A stretch of 64,000 bases of DNA. Source: Microcystis panniformis FACHB-1757. GTDB lineage: Bacteria > Cyanobacteriota > Cyanobacteriia > Cyanobacteriales > Microcystaceae. The stretch covers positions 2,232,001-2,296,000 of the forward strand of contig NZ_CP011339.1 of NCBI RefSeq assembly GCF_001264245.1, written 5' to 3'. The stretch's first letter is position 1. Every line of letters starts with the position of its first letter. Shown here in pieces: positions 1-8,668 of this stretch. The notes under the pieces are model-generated. The model made no database searches. It was not told where the DNA came from and saw only the letters and a program-made list of their open reading frames with translations. Position numbers and translations under genes: made by a program.

Positions 1-708
1 CTAACCCTGTCGATCCGTCGCATCGAATATATGCGCGCTTGGGAACGGGTGCGTCAATTGCAAAAAGAAGATGCTACCGTGCGCTCGAATGTTTTCGCCA
101 CTAACCGTGGTGGAGCATTAGTCAGAATTGAAGGTCTCCGCGGCTTTATCCCCGGTTCTCACATTAGCACCAGAGAAGCGAAAGAGGATTTAGTCGGTCA
201 GGAATTGCCCTTAAAGTTTTTAGAAGTGGATGAGGATCGCAACCGTCTGGTTTTAAGTCATCGTCGCGCTTTAGTGGAACGCAAGATGAACGGTTTAGCC
301 GTGGGACAGGTGGTAATCGGTTCCGTGCGCGGAATCAAGCCCTACGGTGCTTTCATCGATATTGGTGGAGTCAGTGGTTTACTGCATATTTCCGAAATCT
401 CTCACGATCACATTGACACCCCCCACACGGTTTTCAATGTCAATGATGAGTTGAAAGTGATGATTATCGATCTCGATGCCGAAAGAGGTCGCATTTCCCT
501 CTCGACTAAACAATTAGAACCCGAACCGGGAGATATGCTCAAAAATCGCCCGTTAGTGTTTGAAAAAGCGGAAGAAATGGCGATTAAATACCGAGAAAAA
601 CGTCTAGCGGAAGCGGAAGGCCGGACTGTCTCGGAAGTAGTCGCAGAAATCGAAGTTCCTCCCGCCCTGGAAGAGGAAGATTTAGTTCTCGCCGCTGCCG
701 AGGAGTAG
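1..708 (+). CDS. rps1: 30S ribosomal protein S1, 3' part
   Basis: The reading frame is open from base 1, so the gene begins before the window; 235 codons are visible. Two S1 RNA-binding (OB-fold) repeats can be seen: one around the motif LVRIEGLRGFIPGSH and one around GQVVIGSVRGIKPYGAFIDI, followed by an acidic Glu/Ala-rich tail. Cyanobacterial S1 is short, with three S1 repeats and no full six-repeat array, and the tail fits the end of such a protein. It binds mRNA at the 30S subunit during initiation. No terminator hairpin follows; the gene runs straight into a heptamer repeat. Confidence 0.93.
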   Translation, partial: LTLSIRRIEYMRAWERVRQLQKEDATVRSNVFATNRGGALVRIEGLRGFIPGSHISTREAKEDLVGQELPLKFLEVDEDRNRLVLSHRRALVERKMNGLAVGQVVIGSVRGIKPYGAFIDIGGVSGLLHISEISHDHIDTPHTVFNVNDELKVMIIDLDAERGRISLSTKQLEPEPGDMLKNRPLVFEKAEEMAIKYREKRLAEAEGRTVSEVVAEIEVPPALEEEDLVLAAAEE

Positions 709-710
709 GT

Positions 711-838
711 CAGTTATCAGTTATCAGTTATCAGTTATCAGTTATCAGTCATCAGATTTGAGTTTTAAGTGTACAGTATTAAATAGAAGTTTCCTACTGT
801 CTTTTCACTGATTACTGATTACTGTTTACTGATCACTG
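711..838. repeat. Heptamer repeats in facing orientation
   Basis: About six copies of TCAGTTA/TCAGTCA (711-757) are followed, after about 45 bases, by the same heptamer reversed (TGATTAC type, about 803-838). The two blocks can pair into a long imperfect hairpin between convergent genes. The same heptamer recurs at 8340-8376. Confidence 0.8.
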
Positions 839-860
839 AAATGTCGTTTAATTTCAATCT

Positions 861-1880
861 TCAGACACTGCCGATAAATCCTGTAATTCCAGTTATCTCC
901 TCACTAATATTGACATCGAGGAAACGATCCAAGTCATCGAAAGTGGTTCCGTAGGTAATAGTTTTATCGTCGTATCCTTTCAGACTGAGGGTATGTTGCT
1001 CAAAAGCTTGGTGGAGATGGGGTAAACCGATGAGATGACTGTAGGTAGTTGCTCCGATGGCTAAATCCCTACCTATTTCTTTAGTGGCCGACTCTAAACG
1101 AAAAGCGGCGTTGACCGTATCACCGATCGCCGTATAATCTGGATGTTCACCGCTGCCAGTATTGCCCACCATGGCATAACCGGTATTCACTCCCGCACCG
1201 ATGCGTAATTTAAAGGGTAAGGGATATTCTTCGCTTAAGGCGCGGGTCATCTTGTATATTCGCGTAATTGCTTGGAAAATTTGCAAGATATCGTCTTGAT
1301 TGACTTCCTGTTGGCCGTGAAACCAGATGGCCATGATCGCATCACCAATATATTTATCTACCCAACTGCCGGAACTGCGGATAATACTCCCGGCATGGCG
1401 AAACCAATTGCCAATCAGAGAAGAAAGCACTTTTTCGTCTAATTGCCTCGTTAAAGCCGTAAAATTTCGTATATCCACCACTATCACCGATGTTAAGCGA
1501 CGTTCATGGACGGTGGAGGTGGGGGGATCCAATTCTAAATTGTGCGGTTGCTTGCCTATATTAGTGGGAGTAGGACGATAGAACTGCACTTCGGTTTTGC
1601 CAAAGGCGATCCGATCTTTGTCATGGATAGTCACGGGAATAGCTACCCTTCTGCCATTGACAAAAGTTCCATTGCGACTACCGAGATCGATCAGATAAAA
1701 ATCTCCTGTTTCCGTGGATTGTAAAATAGCGTGATTGCGAGAGATACACTGATCTTTAATCACGATAGCGTTATCTTTGCTCCGTCCGATTGTCCAGTAA
1801 GGTCTCCCCACGAGAGGGAAAAAACGCTGTCCCTTCTCGGTATGGAGTAGTAAATAAGGATTTTGTCCTAGTATATCCAC
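861..1880 (-). CDS. FHA domain and class III adenylate/guanylate cyclase
   Basis: The start is GTG at 1880, giving 339 residues. An FHA phosphopeptide-binding domain lies at about residues 25-95 (GRSKDN, SRNHA, DLGSRNGTFVNG). A class III nucleotide cyclase domain follows at about 128-310. Its metal-binding aspartates are visible in VDIRNFT and YIGDAIMA, and the family motif is visible in GDTVNAAFRLE. It should make cAMP or cGMP in the cytoplasm, with activity tied to phosphothreonine recognition by the FHA part; the substrate cannot be assigned by eye. It is a single gene reading away from the IS at 1953. Confidence 0.88.
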   Translation of the reverse strand: MDILGQNPYLLLHTEKGQRFFPLVGRPYWTIGRSKDNAIVIKDQCISRNHAILQSTETGDFYLIDLGSRNGTFVNGRRVAIPVTIHDKDRIAFGKTEVQFYRPTPTNIGKQPHNLELDPPTSTVHERRLTSVIVVDIRNFTALTRQLDEKVLSSLIGNWFRHAGSIIRSSGSWVDKYIGDAIMAIWFHGQQEVNQDDILQIFQAITRIYKMTRALSEEYPLPFKLRIGAGVNTGYAMVGNTGSGEHPDYTAIGDTVNAAFRLESATKEIGRDLAIGATTYSHLIGLPHLHQAFEQHTLSLKGYDDKTITYGTTFDDLDRFLDVNISEEITGITGFIGSV

Positions 1881-2042
1881 GGTTACATAAGCGGCAATAT
1901 TATAGATGGAGGTGACTACACATTATACAGCGAGATTCCGCACATTTTCATCGAAAATTTGGGTCTGAAACCCCGTCGTTCTACGACGGCTTTACTGTTA
2001 AATATGAGCATCGTTTACGAAATATATGCTAAAATGTGAGAC

Positions 2043-3424
2043 ATGGAAAAAGCCTACTCGTTTCGATTTTACCCCACACCCGAACAAGAGTCGCTATTGC
2101 GGCGCACTTTGGGCTGTGTAAGATTAGTTTACAACAAAGCTCTCCACGAACGAACACAAGCATGGTACGAAAAGCAAGAAAGAGTAGGATATGTTCAAAC
2201 TTCTTCAATGCTAACCGAGTGGAAAAAGCAAGAAGAATTAGACTTTCTCAATGAGGTAAGCTGTGTACCTTTACAACAAGGGTTAAGACATTTACAAACA
2301 GCTTTCACTAACTTCTTTGCTGGTCGTACTAAGTATCCTAACTTTAAGAAAAAACATCAAGGAGGAAGTGCCGAATTTACCAAGTCAGCCTTTAAATTTA
2401 AAGACAAACAAATCTATTTAGCCAAATGCACAGAACCTTTACCTATTCGATGGTCAAGACAAATACCAGAAGCTTGTGAACCAAGCACAGTAACAGTCAG
2501 ATTACATCCGTCTGGACGTTGGCATATTTCAATTAGATTTGATGACCCAACGATTAAGCCTTTACCAGTAACAGATAAAGCCATTGGAATTGACTTAGGA
2601 ATTAGTAGCCTCGTGATTACCAGCGACGGCGATAAAGTATCTAATCCTAAGCATTTTAAGAAACATTATCGGTTCTTCGTTACTTGGTATGGTTCGATAG
2701 GGGGGCATAAATCGACTAAATCCTTATCTGGCAAGAGACTTAATTGATTAGTTCGCTCTAGAAAAAAACAATTAACAAAAATCGCTAAATGCCTTTCTAT
2801 ATAAGGGTTCCATCCCTTATAACTCCCGTCCATTGCATAACACAAACCGAAGAGCCACATTATCAGAGGTTGCGAAGAGCATCGAAAAATCTTTCTAGAA
2901 AACAGAAAGGGTCAAAAAATCGGGAAAAAGCAAGAATCAAAGTAGCCAAGATTCACGCTCAAATCACCGATAGCAGAAAAGACCATTTACATAAGCTAAC
3001 CACTCAATTAGTTCGTGAAAACCAAACGATTGTAGTTGAGAATTTAGCCGTCAAGAATCTGGTCAAAAACCCCAAGTTATCTCAGGCAATATCTGACGTT
3101 AGTTGGGGAGAAATTACCCGACAATTAGCCTATAAATGCCGTTGGTACGGCAGAAATTACATCGAAATAGATAGATGGTTTCCTAGCTCTAAAAGGTGTA
3201 GTAATTGCGGGCATATTGTCGAAAAGATGCCGTTAAATGTTCGAGAATGGGATTGTCCAGACTGTGGGACACACCATGACCGAGATGTTAACGCTAGTAA
3301 AAATATTTTGGCCGCAGGGCTTGCGGTGTCAGTCTGTAGAGCGACCATAAGACCAGAACAGAGTAAATCTGTTAAGGCAGGTGCGGAACCCCGCAAGGGA
3401 AAGAAGCAGAAACCCAAATCGTGA
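2043..3424 (+). pseudogene. tnpB: tnpB (RNA-guided nuclease), interrupted by a MITE
   Basis: The TnpB reading frame starts at 2043 and is broken at 2671 by a 186-bp MITE; the remainder runs from 2865 to 3424. Parts visible are the first RuvC motif (AIGIDLGISSLVI), the second (VVENLAVKNL), the CxxC zinc ribbon (CSNCG and CPDCG) and the last RuvC aspartate (HDRDVNASKNI). The intact sister at 43183-44370 is nearly identical and proves the break point. TnpB is a guide-RNA-directed DNase that favours retention of IS200/IS605 elements. This copy is dead unless the MITE is lost exactly. Confidence 0.9.
2671..2856 (+). mobile_element. MITE type C (ISL3-like ends), copy 1
   Basis: This is a 186-bp element with ends GGTTCTTCG and CGAAGAGCC. 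It is flanked by an 8-bp target duplication ACATTATC (2663-2670 and 2857-2864). The duplication is proven by the uninterrupted tnpB at 43183-44370. Ends starting GGYTCTTCG with 8-bp duplications fit the ISL3 family. There is no coding capacity. Confidence 0.9.
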
Positions 3425-3604
3425 GGTTTGGGAATCGCCGTCCGTTTTACGGCGGCGAGGATGTCAACTATCTAATTGACATACTCCCACCGTCAAGCTA
3501 CGCTGTGACGGGGGATTCTTGACCTATCACTATCGGAAATTCCTTGCTCGACGAGACAACTTAGATTCTCAATGTCTCCACTGAAAATCTTTCTTGCCGG
3601 ACTC

Positions 3605-3672
3605 TCCCCCCCCCTTGCCCCCCTGCCCCCCGATGTCGGGGGGGCAGGGGGGGTGGGGGGTTGGGGGGGGTT
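3605..3672. repeat. C/G-rich palindrome inside a tnpB 3' end
   Basis: Runs of C and then G form a strong hairpin around CCCCGATGTCGGGG. It belongs to the C-rich palindrome class seen again at 11096-11146, 55158-55240, 60770-61100 and 61598-61680. Confidence 0.75.
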
Positions 3673-3739
3673 TCTGTTTGCCCAACAGTACCGTTGAGAT
3701 GATTTCCCAAATATTTCAACCCTTTTTTAAGAATATTTA

Positions 3740-3925
3740 GGCTCTTCGGTTTGTGTTATGCAATGGACGGGAGTTATAAGGGATGGAACCCTTATATAGA
3801 AAGGCATTTAGCGATTTTTGTTAATTGTTTTTTTCTAGAGCGAACTAATCAATTAAGTCTCTTGCCAGATAAGGATTTAGTCGATTTATGCCCCCCTATC
3901 GAACCATACCAAGTAACGAAGAACC
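3740..3925 (-). mobile_element. MITE type C, copy 2
   Basis: This 186-bp element lies in inverted orientation relative to copy 1. It is flanked by the 8-bp duplication AATATTTA (3732-3739 and 3926-3933). It sits within the second tnpB, about 0.9 kb from copy 1. Confidence 0.9.
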
Positions 3926-5221
3926 AATATTTATTGCTGCATTATGATCCCTATCTAAGACTGTTTGACAATTAGGACATTGATGAGTTCTAGTGCTTAA
4001 GGTTTTTTGAACTCTCGTCCCACAAACTGAACAATCTTGGCTAGTGAAATGAGGAGGAACAGCAACACAAACAATCCGATAAATCTTAGCAAAATAATTC
4101 AACCATTCGGTGAATTGATACCAAGAAGCATCGGAAATCGACTTGGCCAGCTTACGGTTTTTGACTAAGTTTCTTACCTTTAAAGCTTTATAGACTACCA
4201 GATCATTAGACTGGACTAACGCCAAAGCGTCTTTAATTGCTTTGTCTTTACGTTGTCTTGATACTTTCAAGTGAAGTTTAGCTACTTTTATCCGTTGCTT
4301 GTGATAGTTTTTAGACTGTTTCTTTCCTTGACGAAATCGTTTTGATAATCTCATTTGTGCTTTTTTAAGTCGTTTTTCTGACTTGCTTAAATAACGTGGA
4401 TTCTCTACAGTATTACCTTGAGCGTCGGTATAAAACTCTTTTAACCCTAAGTCAATTCCTGTTATTTGTCCCGTTGGTTCATGGTATTCTTGCCGTTCTC
4501 CGTCAATCAAAAACTGGCAATAATAACCGTCAGCACGTCTAACAACTCTTACCCGTCTAATCTGTTGCTCTGAATAATAAACTAAGGTTTTCTGACTACA
4601 CCATAAATCAAATTCTCCTGCTTTAAAGCCATCAGTAAATCTGATTTTACGTCGATCATCTGATAGTTTGTAGCCCGTTAGTTTATACTCAACCGAACGG
4701 CTATGCTTTTTGAACCGAGGAAAACCTTTTTTTCCTGGTATCTTAGCATGACAATTCTGGTAAAATCGACTAATTGATTGCCAGGCTCTATCAGCAGCCG
4801 ATTGACGAGCTTGAGAGTTTAATTTATTAACCCAAGGTGTCTCTTTATTATTAGCTAGTACCGCACAAAGTTTTTGAAGGTCATTACGGGTTGTTCCTTG
4901 ATTGTCCATCCAATAACGAACACAAGAGTTACGCACAAACTGAGAAGTTCTGATAGCTTCATCAAGCTTCTGATATTGCTCTAGTGTCCCGTTTTTTAGC
5001 TTCGCTTCTACGACTAGCATTTAACAATCATCGACCATTGGATAGTTTAATTATAACACAGTTTACCCATAGATGGTAGTATTAAATCGATGCTCTGCGG
5101 TTTATTTTCTGGTCGGATTTCATCCCCCGCAAAGGTTGATGTCTTGTCGAAAAATTTAGCGGGGGCATTCATCCGACATTTTAGGTAAATAGGTGGAAAC
5201 GGGAATTAGCTAGGAAAACCC

Positions 5222-5923
5222 TTAGGCCAGAGAAGCGGTAATCCAAAATAAACCATCGACTAAAATTGTACTCAATACGGCTCCGCTAAATGCCCACCAA
5301 TGGCATACCCGTTTTTGCAAAGGATAGATACCGATCGCTAGGAGCAGGTTGAGCAGTACGATCGCCCAACTGATGCCCCAGGGGGTCTGAATTTGGGCCA
5401 AAGCGTTATGAAATATCGGCGATACTAGGTTGGCATCTAGTTCCACGGTCATTAATTGTCGCCAGTAGGGAATTAGTCCCGTTAGATAGAAATATAAGTC
5501 GGTGATGGCGGTTCCTAACAAAGAACCCAGATAGAAAAGATTGCCCACTTTGCCGCGACCTTTGCATAATCCCCAGAGAACAAAGGGCAGCCCGATCGCT
5601 TCCATGGGAATATGGAGCAAGGGTTCCCAACGCCACCAACCCCAGTACAGAGAACCGGCTAACCAACTCCAACTAAAGCCCAAAAGTAAATCTCCCCAAA
5701 GACTGATTTTTGCTTGTTTGAGCAGCCAAATCCCTAACCCCACCCAGAAAACGGTTAAACCTAGGCTAATTTCGGGATAGTAGCGCACTAGGGGCGCTTG
5801 TATGAACACGGGGACTGATACCAGAAATGCTGCTGTCCAAAAGACGGATTGACATTTTTCCCAGTTAGGGACTAGGGGTTTCAGGCGATTGGGATTGCTG
5901 GGGACTAGGGTAGAGTTGAGCAA
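5222..5923 (-). CDS. DUF3120-type cyanobacterial membrane protein
   Basis: There are 233 residues from a TTG start at 5923; no ATG lies upstream of the conserved part. Several hydrophobic helices are visible (about residues 27-45, 52-70, 78-95, 106-118, 128-146, 180-200 and 210-230), so it is a polytopic inner or thylakoid membrane protein. The Trp-rich stretch YWGWWRWEP and the PVFIQAPLVR motif resemble the cyanobacterial DUF3120 family, recalled from memory. Function is unknown. It is monocistronic and lies divergent to the gene at 6087. Confidence 0.7.
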   Translation of the reverse strand: MLNSTLVPSNPNRLKPLVPNWEKCQSVFWTAAFLVSVPVFIQAPLVRYYPEISLGLTVFWVGLGIWLLKQAKISLWGDLLLGFSWSWLAGSLYWGWWRWEPLLHIPMEAIGLPFVLWGLCKGRGKVGNLFYLGSLLGTAITDLYFYLTGLIPYWRQLMTVELDANLVSPIFHNALAQIQTPWGISWAIVLLNLLLAIGIYPLQKRVCHWWAFSGAVLSTILVDGLFWITASLA

Positions 5924-6086
5924 AGGATTTCAGAATTGTTACAAAACTTTACTTATATTAAGATACATCATTCTCTCTCTACTATATCCCCCCTAGGGGG
6001 ATTTGGGGAAATTAAAAAATTGTTTTTGGCAATGCCCTATCCTGTTAGAATCGAAACGACAGCAGCGATCGAGGAGTGCAAAAAAT

Positions 6087-6755
6087 ATGGCAGCGGGCGA
6101 TGAAGAAAATCCGAGAATGCCCCTAGATAAAGTTATTTTTGTCATTGCTTGCGTCTATCTAGGTTGGGTGGTGGCATGGCTAATCAGTCAAAAAAATGCC
6201 CCTGTCTCTCAAAATGGCACGATTTCCCCAGAAGATCAAAAGTTTATCGCCTATCTGCAATCATCTCTGACTATTATCGATCGCCAAGGTGCAACTTCAT
6301 CCCCCGATCCTGATCCTTCTCCTAAAAATAACCCTTCTCCGGTAGCCACGGTTCCACCACCACCCCCCGCTAATTTACCGGTTAATAATACTCCCCAGAT
6401 CATAGAAAGAATTTACGTTCCCGTTTATCCCCAAACCCCTGAAACGGCTGCCAAAATTGCCCCGGTTACACCCGCAAATCCCGACATTTCCGCGCCACCA
6501 TTACCGGCTGCCCCCCAAGTGCATCGGCCGACAGCAGCGGTTATTCCCACTAATAATCAGGTGAAAAATACCCTGGTGGGGGTGATGGATTTAGGCGATC
6601 GATCTTCAGCTTTATTTGATAATAAGGGGATAACGACGCGTATTTCTCCGGGGGAATTTATCAACGGTTGGACTTTAGTGGAAGTTGGTAGTCAACAGGT
6701 TATTTTGTCTCGCAACGGACAAACGAAAGTCTTAGAAGTGGGACAATCTTTTTAG
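6087..6755 (+). CDS. Single-pass membrane protein with proline-rich linker
   Basis: The start at ATG 6087 is chosen because GAGGAG lies at 6071-6076, the right distance upstream; the frame is open further up only from a TTG. There are 222 residues: a short charged N-terminus, one transmembrane helix (about 16-34, VIFVIACVYLGWVVAWLIS), a long Pro/Ala-rich linker (about 70-150) and a compact C-terminal domain of about 65 residues (VGVMDLGDRSSALFDNKG onward). The layout suggests an envelope protein with a periplasmic domain on a stalk. I do not recognise the C-terminal domain. Confidence 0.75.
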   Translation: MAAGDEENPRMPLDKVIFVIACVYLGWVVAWLISQKNAPVSQNGTISPEDQKFIAYLQSSLTIIDRQGATSSPDPDPSPKNNPSPVATVPPPPPANLPVNNTPQIIERIYVPVYPQTPETAAKIAPVTPANPDISAPPLPAAPQVHRPTAAVIPTNNQVKNTLVGVMDLGDRSSALFDNKGITTRISPGEFINGWTLVEVGSQQVILSRNGQTKVLEVGQSF

Positions 6756-6769
6756 GGTGAACTACCGGC

Positions 6770-6905
6770 TGGGCGAGATTGTCGGGGCTTCTGAAATCAC
6801 GGGGGAATGCCTGAAGATAGACTTACGCCCACCTTGCGGATTTGGTATGACAGAGACAATTAGAACAGGTTTGAGAACTAGGAAAAAATCTATCAATCTC
6901 CATCA
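6770..6905 (-). pseudogene. tnpB 3' remnant
   Basis: Read on the minus strand, this encodes the zinc-ribbon start of a TnpB (IDRFFPSSQTCSNC) and then jumps to a C-terminal tail like that of the tnpB at 10410-11645. The region between is deleted. It is a decayed IS200/IS605 end. Confidence 0.65.
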
Positions 6906-6933
6906 ATAAAACACCTTATTGACAAACATTTTG

Positions 6934-7695
6934 TTAACGAAGAAAATAAACTGTAGCGATAATAATACTCAGAATTACTACAGTCCAGCGCAGATAACTA
7001 GGAGAGATAATTCTGGCTAGTTTTCCCCCCAATAAACCCCCAATTAAAGAGCCAATTGCTACCACTATCGCCGCCGACCAATCTACCTGATTAGAAAAGA
7101 GAAAAAACCAAGATGCCGCTACATTAACCACCAAAGAAAGCAACTGTTTTAAAGCATTTAATCTCGTGAGATTATCCTTGATAAATAAGCCCAAAATTGC
7201 TAACTCAATCACCCCTAAACCCGCCCCAAAATAACCACCATAAATTGAAGCGAGAGCGATGGGTAAAACCGCCAAAATTTCTGGGATATGACCATTTTCG
7301 TCCCCCTGTCGCCGCTGTAGCCAAGAGCGTAAAGTATCTTGAAAAGCCAATAAAGCCGCCGCTAAAAGAATCAGAAAAGGAATCAGGCGGTCAAACACTT
7401 GATCGCTGCTATTTAACAGCAAAATACCACCGATAATGCCGCCAATAACTGCCGATGGTAGTAATAACCTAATCCGTTTTTGTTGCCCGTGCAGGTCTTT
7501 TTTTTGGGCGAGAGTTGCCCCCAGATAACCGGGGCATAAAGCGACGGTATTAGTCACATTTGCCATCACTGGTGGGATACCCACCGCCATCAGCGTCGGA
7601 AAAGTAATCAGACTACCGCCACCGGCAAGAGCATTAATTAAGCCGGCAGCCACGGCAGCGATTGCTAGGAAGCCATACTGAATAGGCGTGAGCAT
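6934..7695 (-). CDS. TauE/SafE-family membrane permease
   Basis: This is a 253-residue protein with about eight hydrophobic helices. The N-terminal repeat motif (GLINALAGGGSLITFPTL) and its second-half echo (IYGGYFGAGLGVIELAIL) are typical of the TauE/SafE (DUF81) family, which exports sulfite, sulfoacetate or related anions. The substrate cannot be predicted. It starts at ATG 7695, directly next to the stop of the upstream gene, so the two are probably one transcript. Confidence 0.87.
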   Translation of the reverse strand: MLTPIQYGFLAIAAVAAGLINALAGGGSLITFPTLMAVGIPPVMANVTNTVALCPGYLGATLAQKKDLHGQQKRIRLLLPSAVIGGIIGGILLLNSSDQVFDRLIPFLILLAAALLAFQDTLRSWLQRRQGDENGHIPEILAVLPIALASIYGGYFGAGLGVIELAILGLFIKDNLTRLNALKQLLSLVVNVAASWFFLFSNQVDWSAAIVVAIGSLIGGLLGGKLARIISPSYLRWTVVILSIIIATVYFLR

Positions 7696-8247
7696 TTAGG
7701 CGTTAGGGATAGTAATTAGGGCTAAATCAATTTTTTCCTCGTCAACTTGCTTAATTTCGGCTTTAATTCCTGGTCCAAAATATCTTTCGATTTTTTCCTG
7801 TTTTGCCAGCCACTTTTCTAGGGGTAAAAGGGGCGATTCAAATTCTAGGGTGAGACAATAGGCGGAATCAACAGCAGTTTCACGAATTGCCACTAAAGTC
7901 GGTCTTTCCTCGTCCGTGGGGCTTAATCCCAGCTTTTCTAGGGCTTCATCCAGATGCACTTCCTGTCCGTAGCGATAGCGGGTGACATCGTTGCGAAGTT
8001 TGGTTTGGGTGACAGTGGCCTGTTGTTGGCGCAATTGCAAGATTTCGGGGCTAGTGGGTTGACTGAAGGGTATAGGTTTGATTTCTGAAGCTTTTAGGGC
8101 TAAACCTCCCAATAATAACGGTAATCCGTAGAAAAACCCCGCTAAATTTACCGTGGCGTTACCTTGGGCATAACCGATGATCCCGATAACCGTTAAAATA
8201 CTGCCTAAAATTAAGCCAAAGTATGATAGTCTAATTTTTCTGAGCAT
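7696..8247 (-). CDS. DUF2854-type cyanobacterial membrane-anchored protein
   Basis: There are 183 residues. Two hydrophobic helices at the N-terminus (about 8-27 and 34-50) are followed by a soluble domain of about 130 residues. It is similar, from memory, to the cyanobacterial and plastid DUF2854 family, whose function is unknown. Its stop codon abuts the start of the TauE-like gene with no gap, so the two are probably co-transcribed. Confidence 0.72.
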   Translation of the reverse strand: MLRKIRLSYFGLILGSILTVIGIIGYAQGNATVNLAGFFYGLPLLLGGLALKASEIKPIPFSQPTSPEILQLRQQQATVTQTKLRNDVTRYRYGQEVHLDEALEKLGLSPTDEERPTLVAIRETAVDSAYCLTLEFESPLLPLEKWLAKQEKIERYFGPGIKAEIKQVDEEKIDLALITIPNA

Positions 8248-8339
8248 GAAATAATTTTTTTCTTGAGTACGCTAATCCTTTAGAGATTATACAACTCAAG
8301 AGAATCTTTTTTGCAGGGGGGCAGTGGGGAGATTTTTCC

Positions 8340-8376
8340 GTTATCAGTCATCAGTCATCAGTCATCAGTCATCAGT
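8340..8376. repeat. TCAGTCA heptamer repeats
   Basis: About five copies of the TCAGTCA heptamer, the same unit as at 711-757. Confidence 0.8.
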
Positions 8377-8444
8377 GAAAAGAAAACAACGAACTTGACA
8401 CTTAATAAGTAAGTAATCTCAATTAACTGTTAGATAGTGGGACA

Positions 8445-8668
8445 GGCTTCTGGTTTTTTGTATTTTATCTTTAATTGTAACCAGCTACTTAGTTGATGAT
8501 AGGTGATGCGTTAGGACGGATTGTTACCTTCAAGTCAAAACAGGAATTTTTGCCGTCTAACGCACCCTACGTTTTACTTAGTTGATGATAGGTGGTGCGT
8601 TAGGACGGATTGTTACCTTCAAGTCAAAACAGGAATTTTTGCCGTCTAACGCACCCTACGTTTTACTA
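8445..8668. repeat. 89-bp tandem duplication with internal inverted repeat
   Basis: Copies start at 8491 and 8580 with a period of 89 bp. Each holds facing arms GCGTTAGGACGG and CCGTCTAACGC. The second copy runs into the stop codon of the hydrolase gene. Just before it, 8445-8493 on the minus strand carries the AGTAGCTGGTTA end sequence seen again at 55114 and 60739. Confidence 0.8.

Larger units (their letters stand above)
1953..3468 (+). mobile_element. tnpB-only IS200/IS605 element, copy 1, split by a MITE
   Basis: The ends were set by comparison with the copy inside the ATPase gene (43140-44460). The left end begins GAAAATTTGGG directly after the target bases TTCATC; the right end finishes GATGTCAAC. 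Subterminal hairpins are visible: CCGTCG/CGACGG near 1976-1993 on the left and GCCGTCC...GGCGGC near 3437-3457 on the right. There is no tnpA (Y1 transposase), so movement would need help in trans. Removing the 186-bp MITE and its 8-bp duplication leaves about 1322 bp, within a base of the other copy. Confidence 0.85.
3561..5020 (-). pseudogene. tnpB: tnpB, C-terminus cut by a MITE
   Basis: The frame runs from ATG 5020 through the RuvC motifs (ITGIDLGLKEFY, VVYKALKVRNL), the zinc ribbon (CSVCG, CPNC) and RDHNAAINI. There a type C MITE (3740-3925) enters straight after the last RuvC motif. As it stands the protein ends within the MITE at 3896. Removing the MITE and one 8-bp duplication restores an open frame of about 421 codons to TAA at 3561-3563. 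That frame crosses a C/G-rich repeat (3605-3672), which adds Pro/Gly-rich residues and appears to shift the family's usual tail out of frame. Confidence 0.82.
3469..5180 (-). mobile_element. Second tnpB-only IS200/IS605 element, abutting copy 1
   Basis: Boundaries are approximate. The right end is the hairpin-bearing stretch near 3476-3525 (ACCGTC...GACGGG). The left end holds the hairpin CCCCCGC...GCGGGGG at about 5121-5167. It meets the right end of copy 1 tail to tail at about 3468/3469. It carries one tnpB and no tnpA. Confidence 0.6.

Noticed and set aside
711..757. Possible CRISPR array
   Set aside because: The unit is 7 bp and directly tandem, with no spacers and no cas genes.
3751..3975. 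Open frame of 74 codons, and the similar one at 2666-2860
   Set aside because: Both lie inside copies of MITE C; the shared frame only reflects shared repeat DNA.
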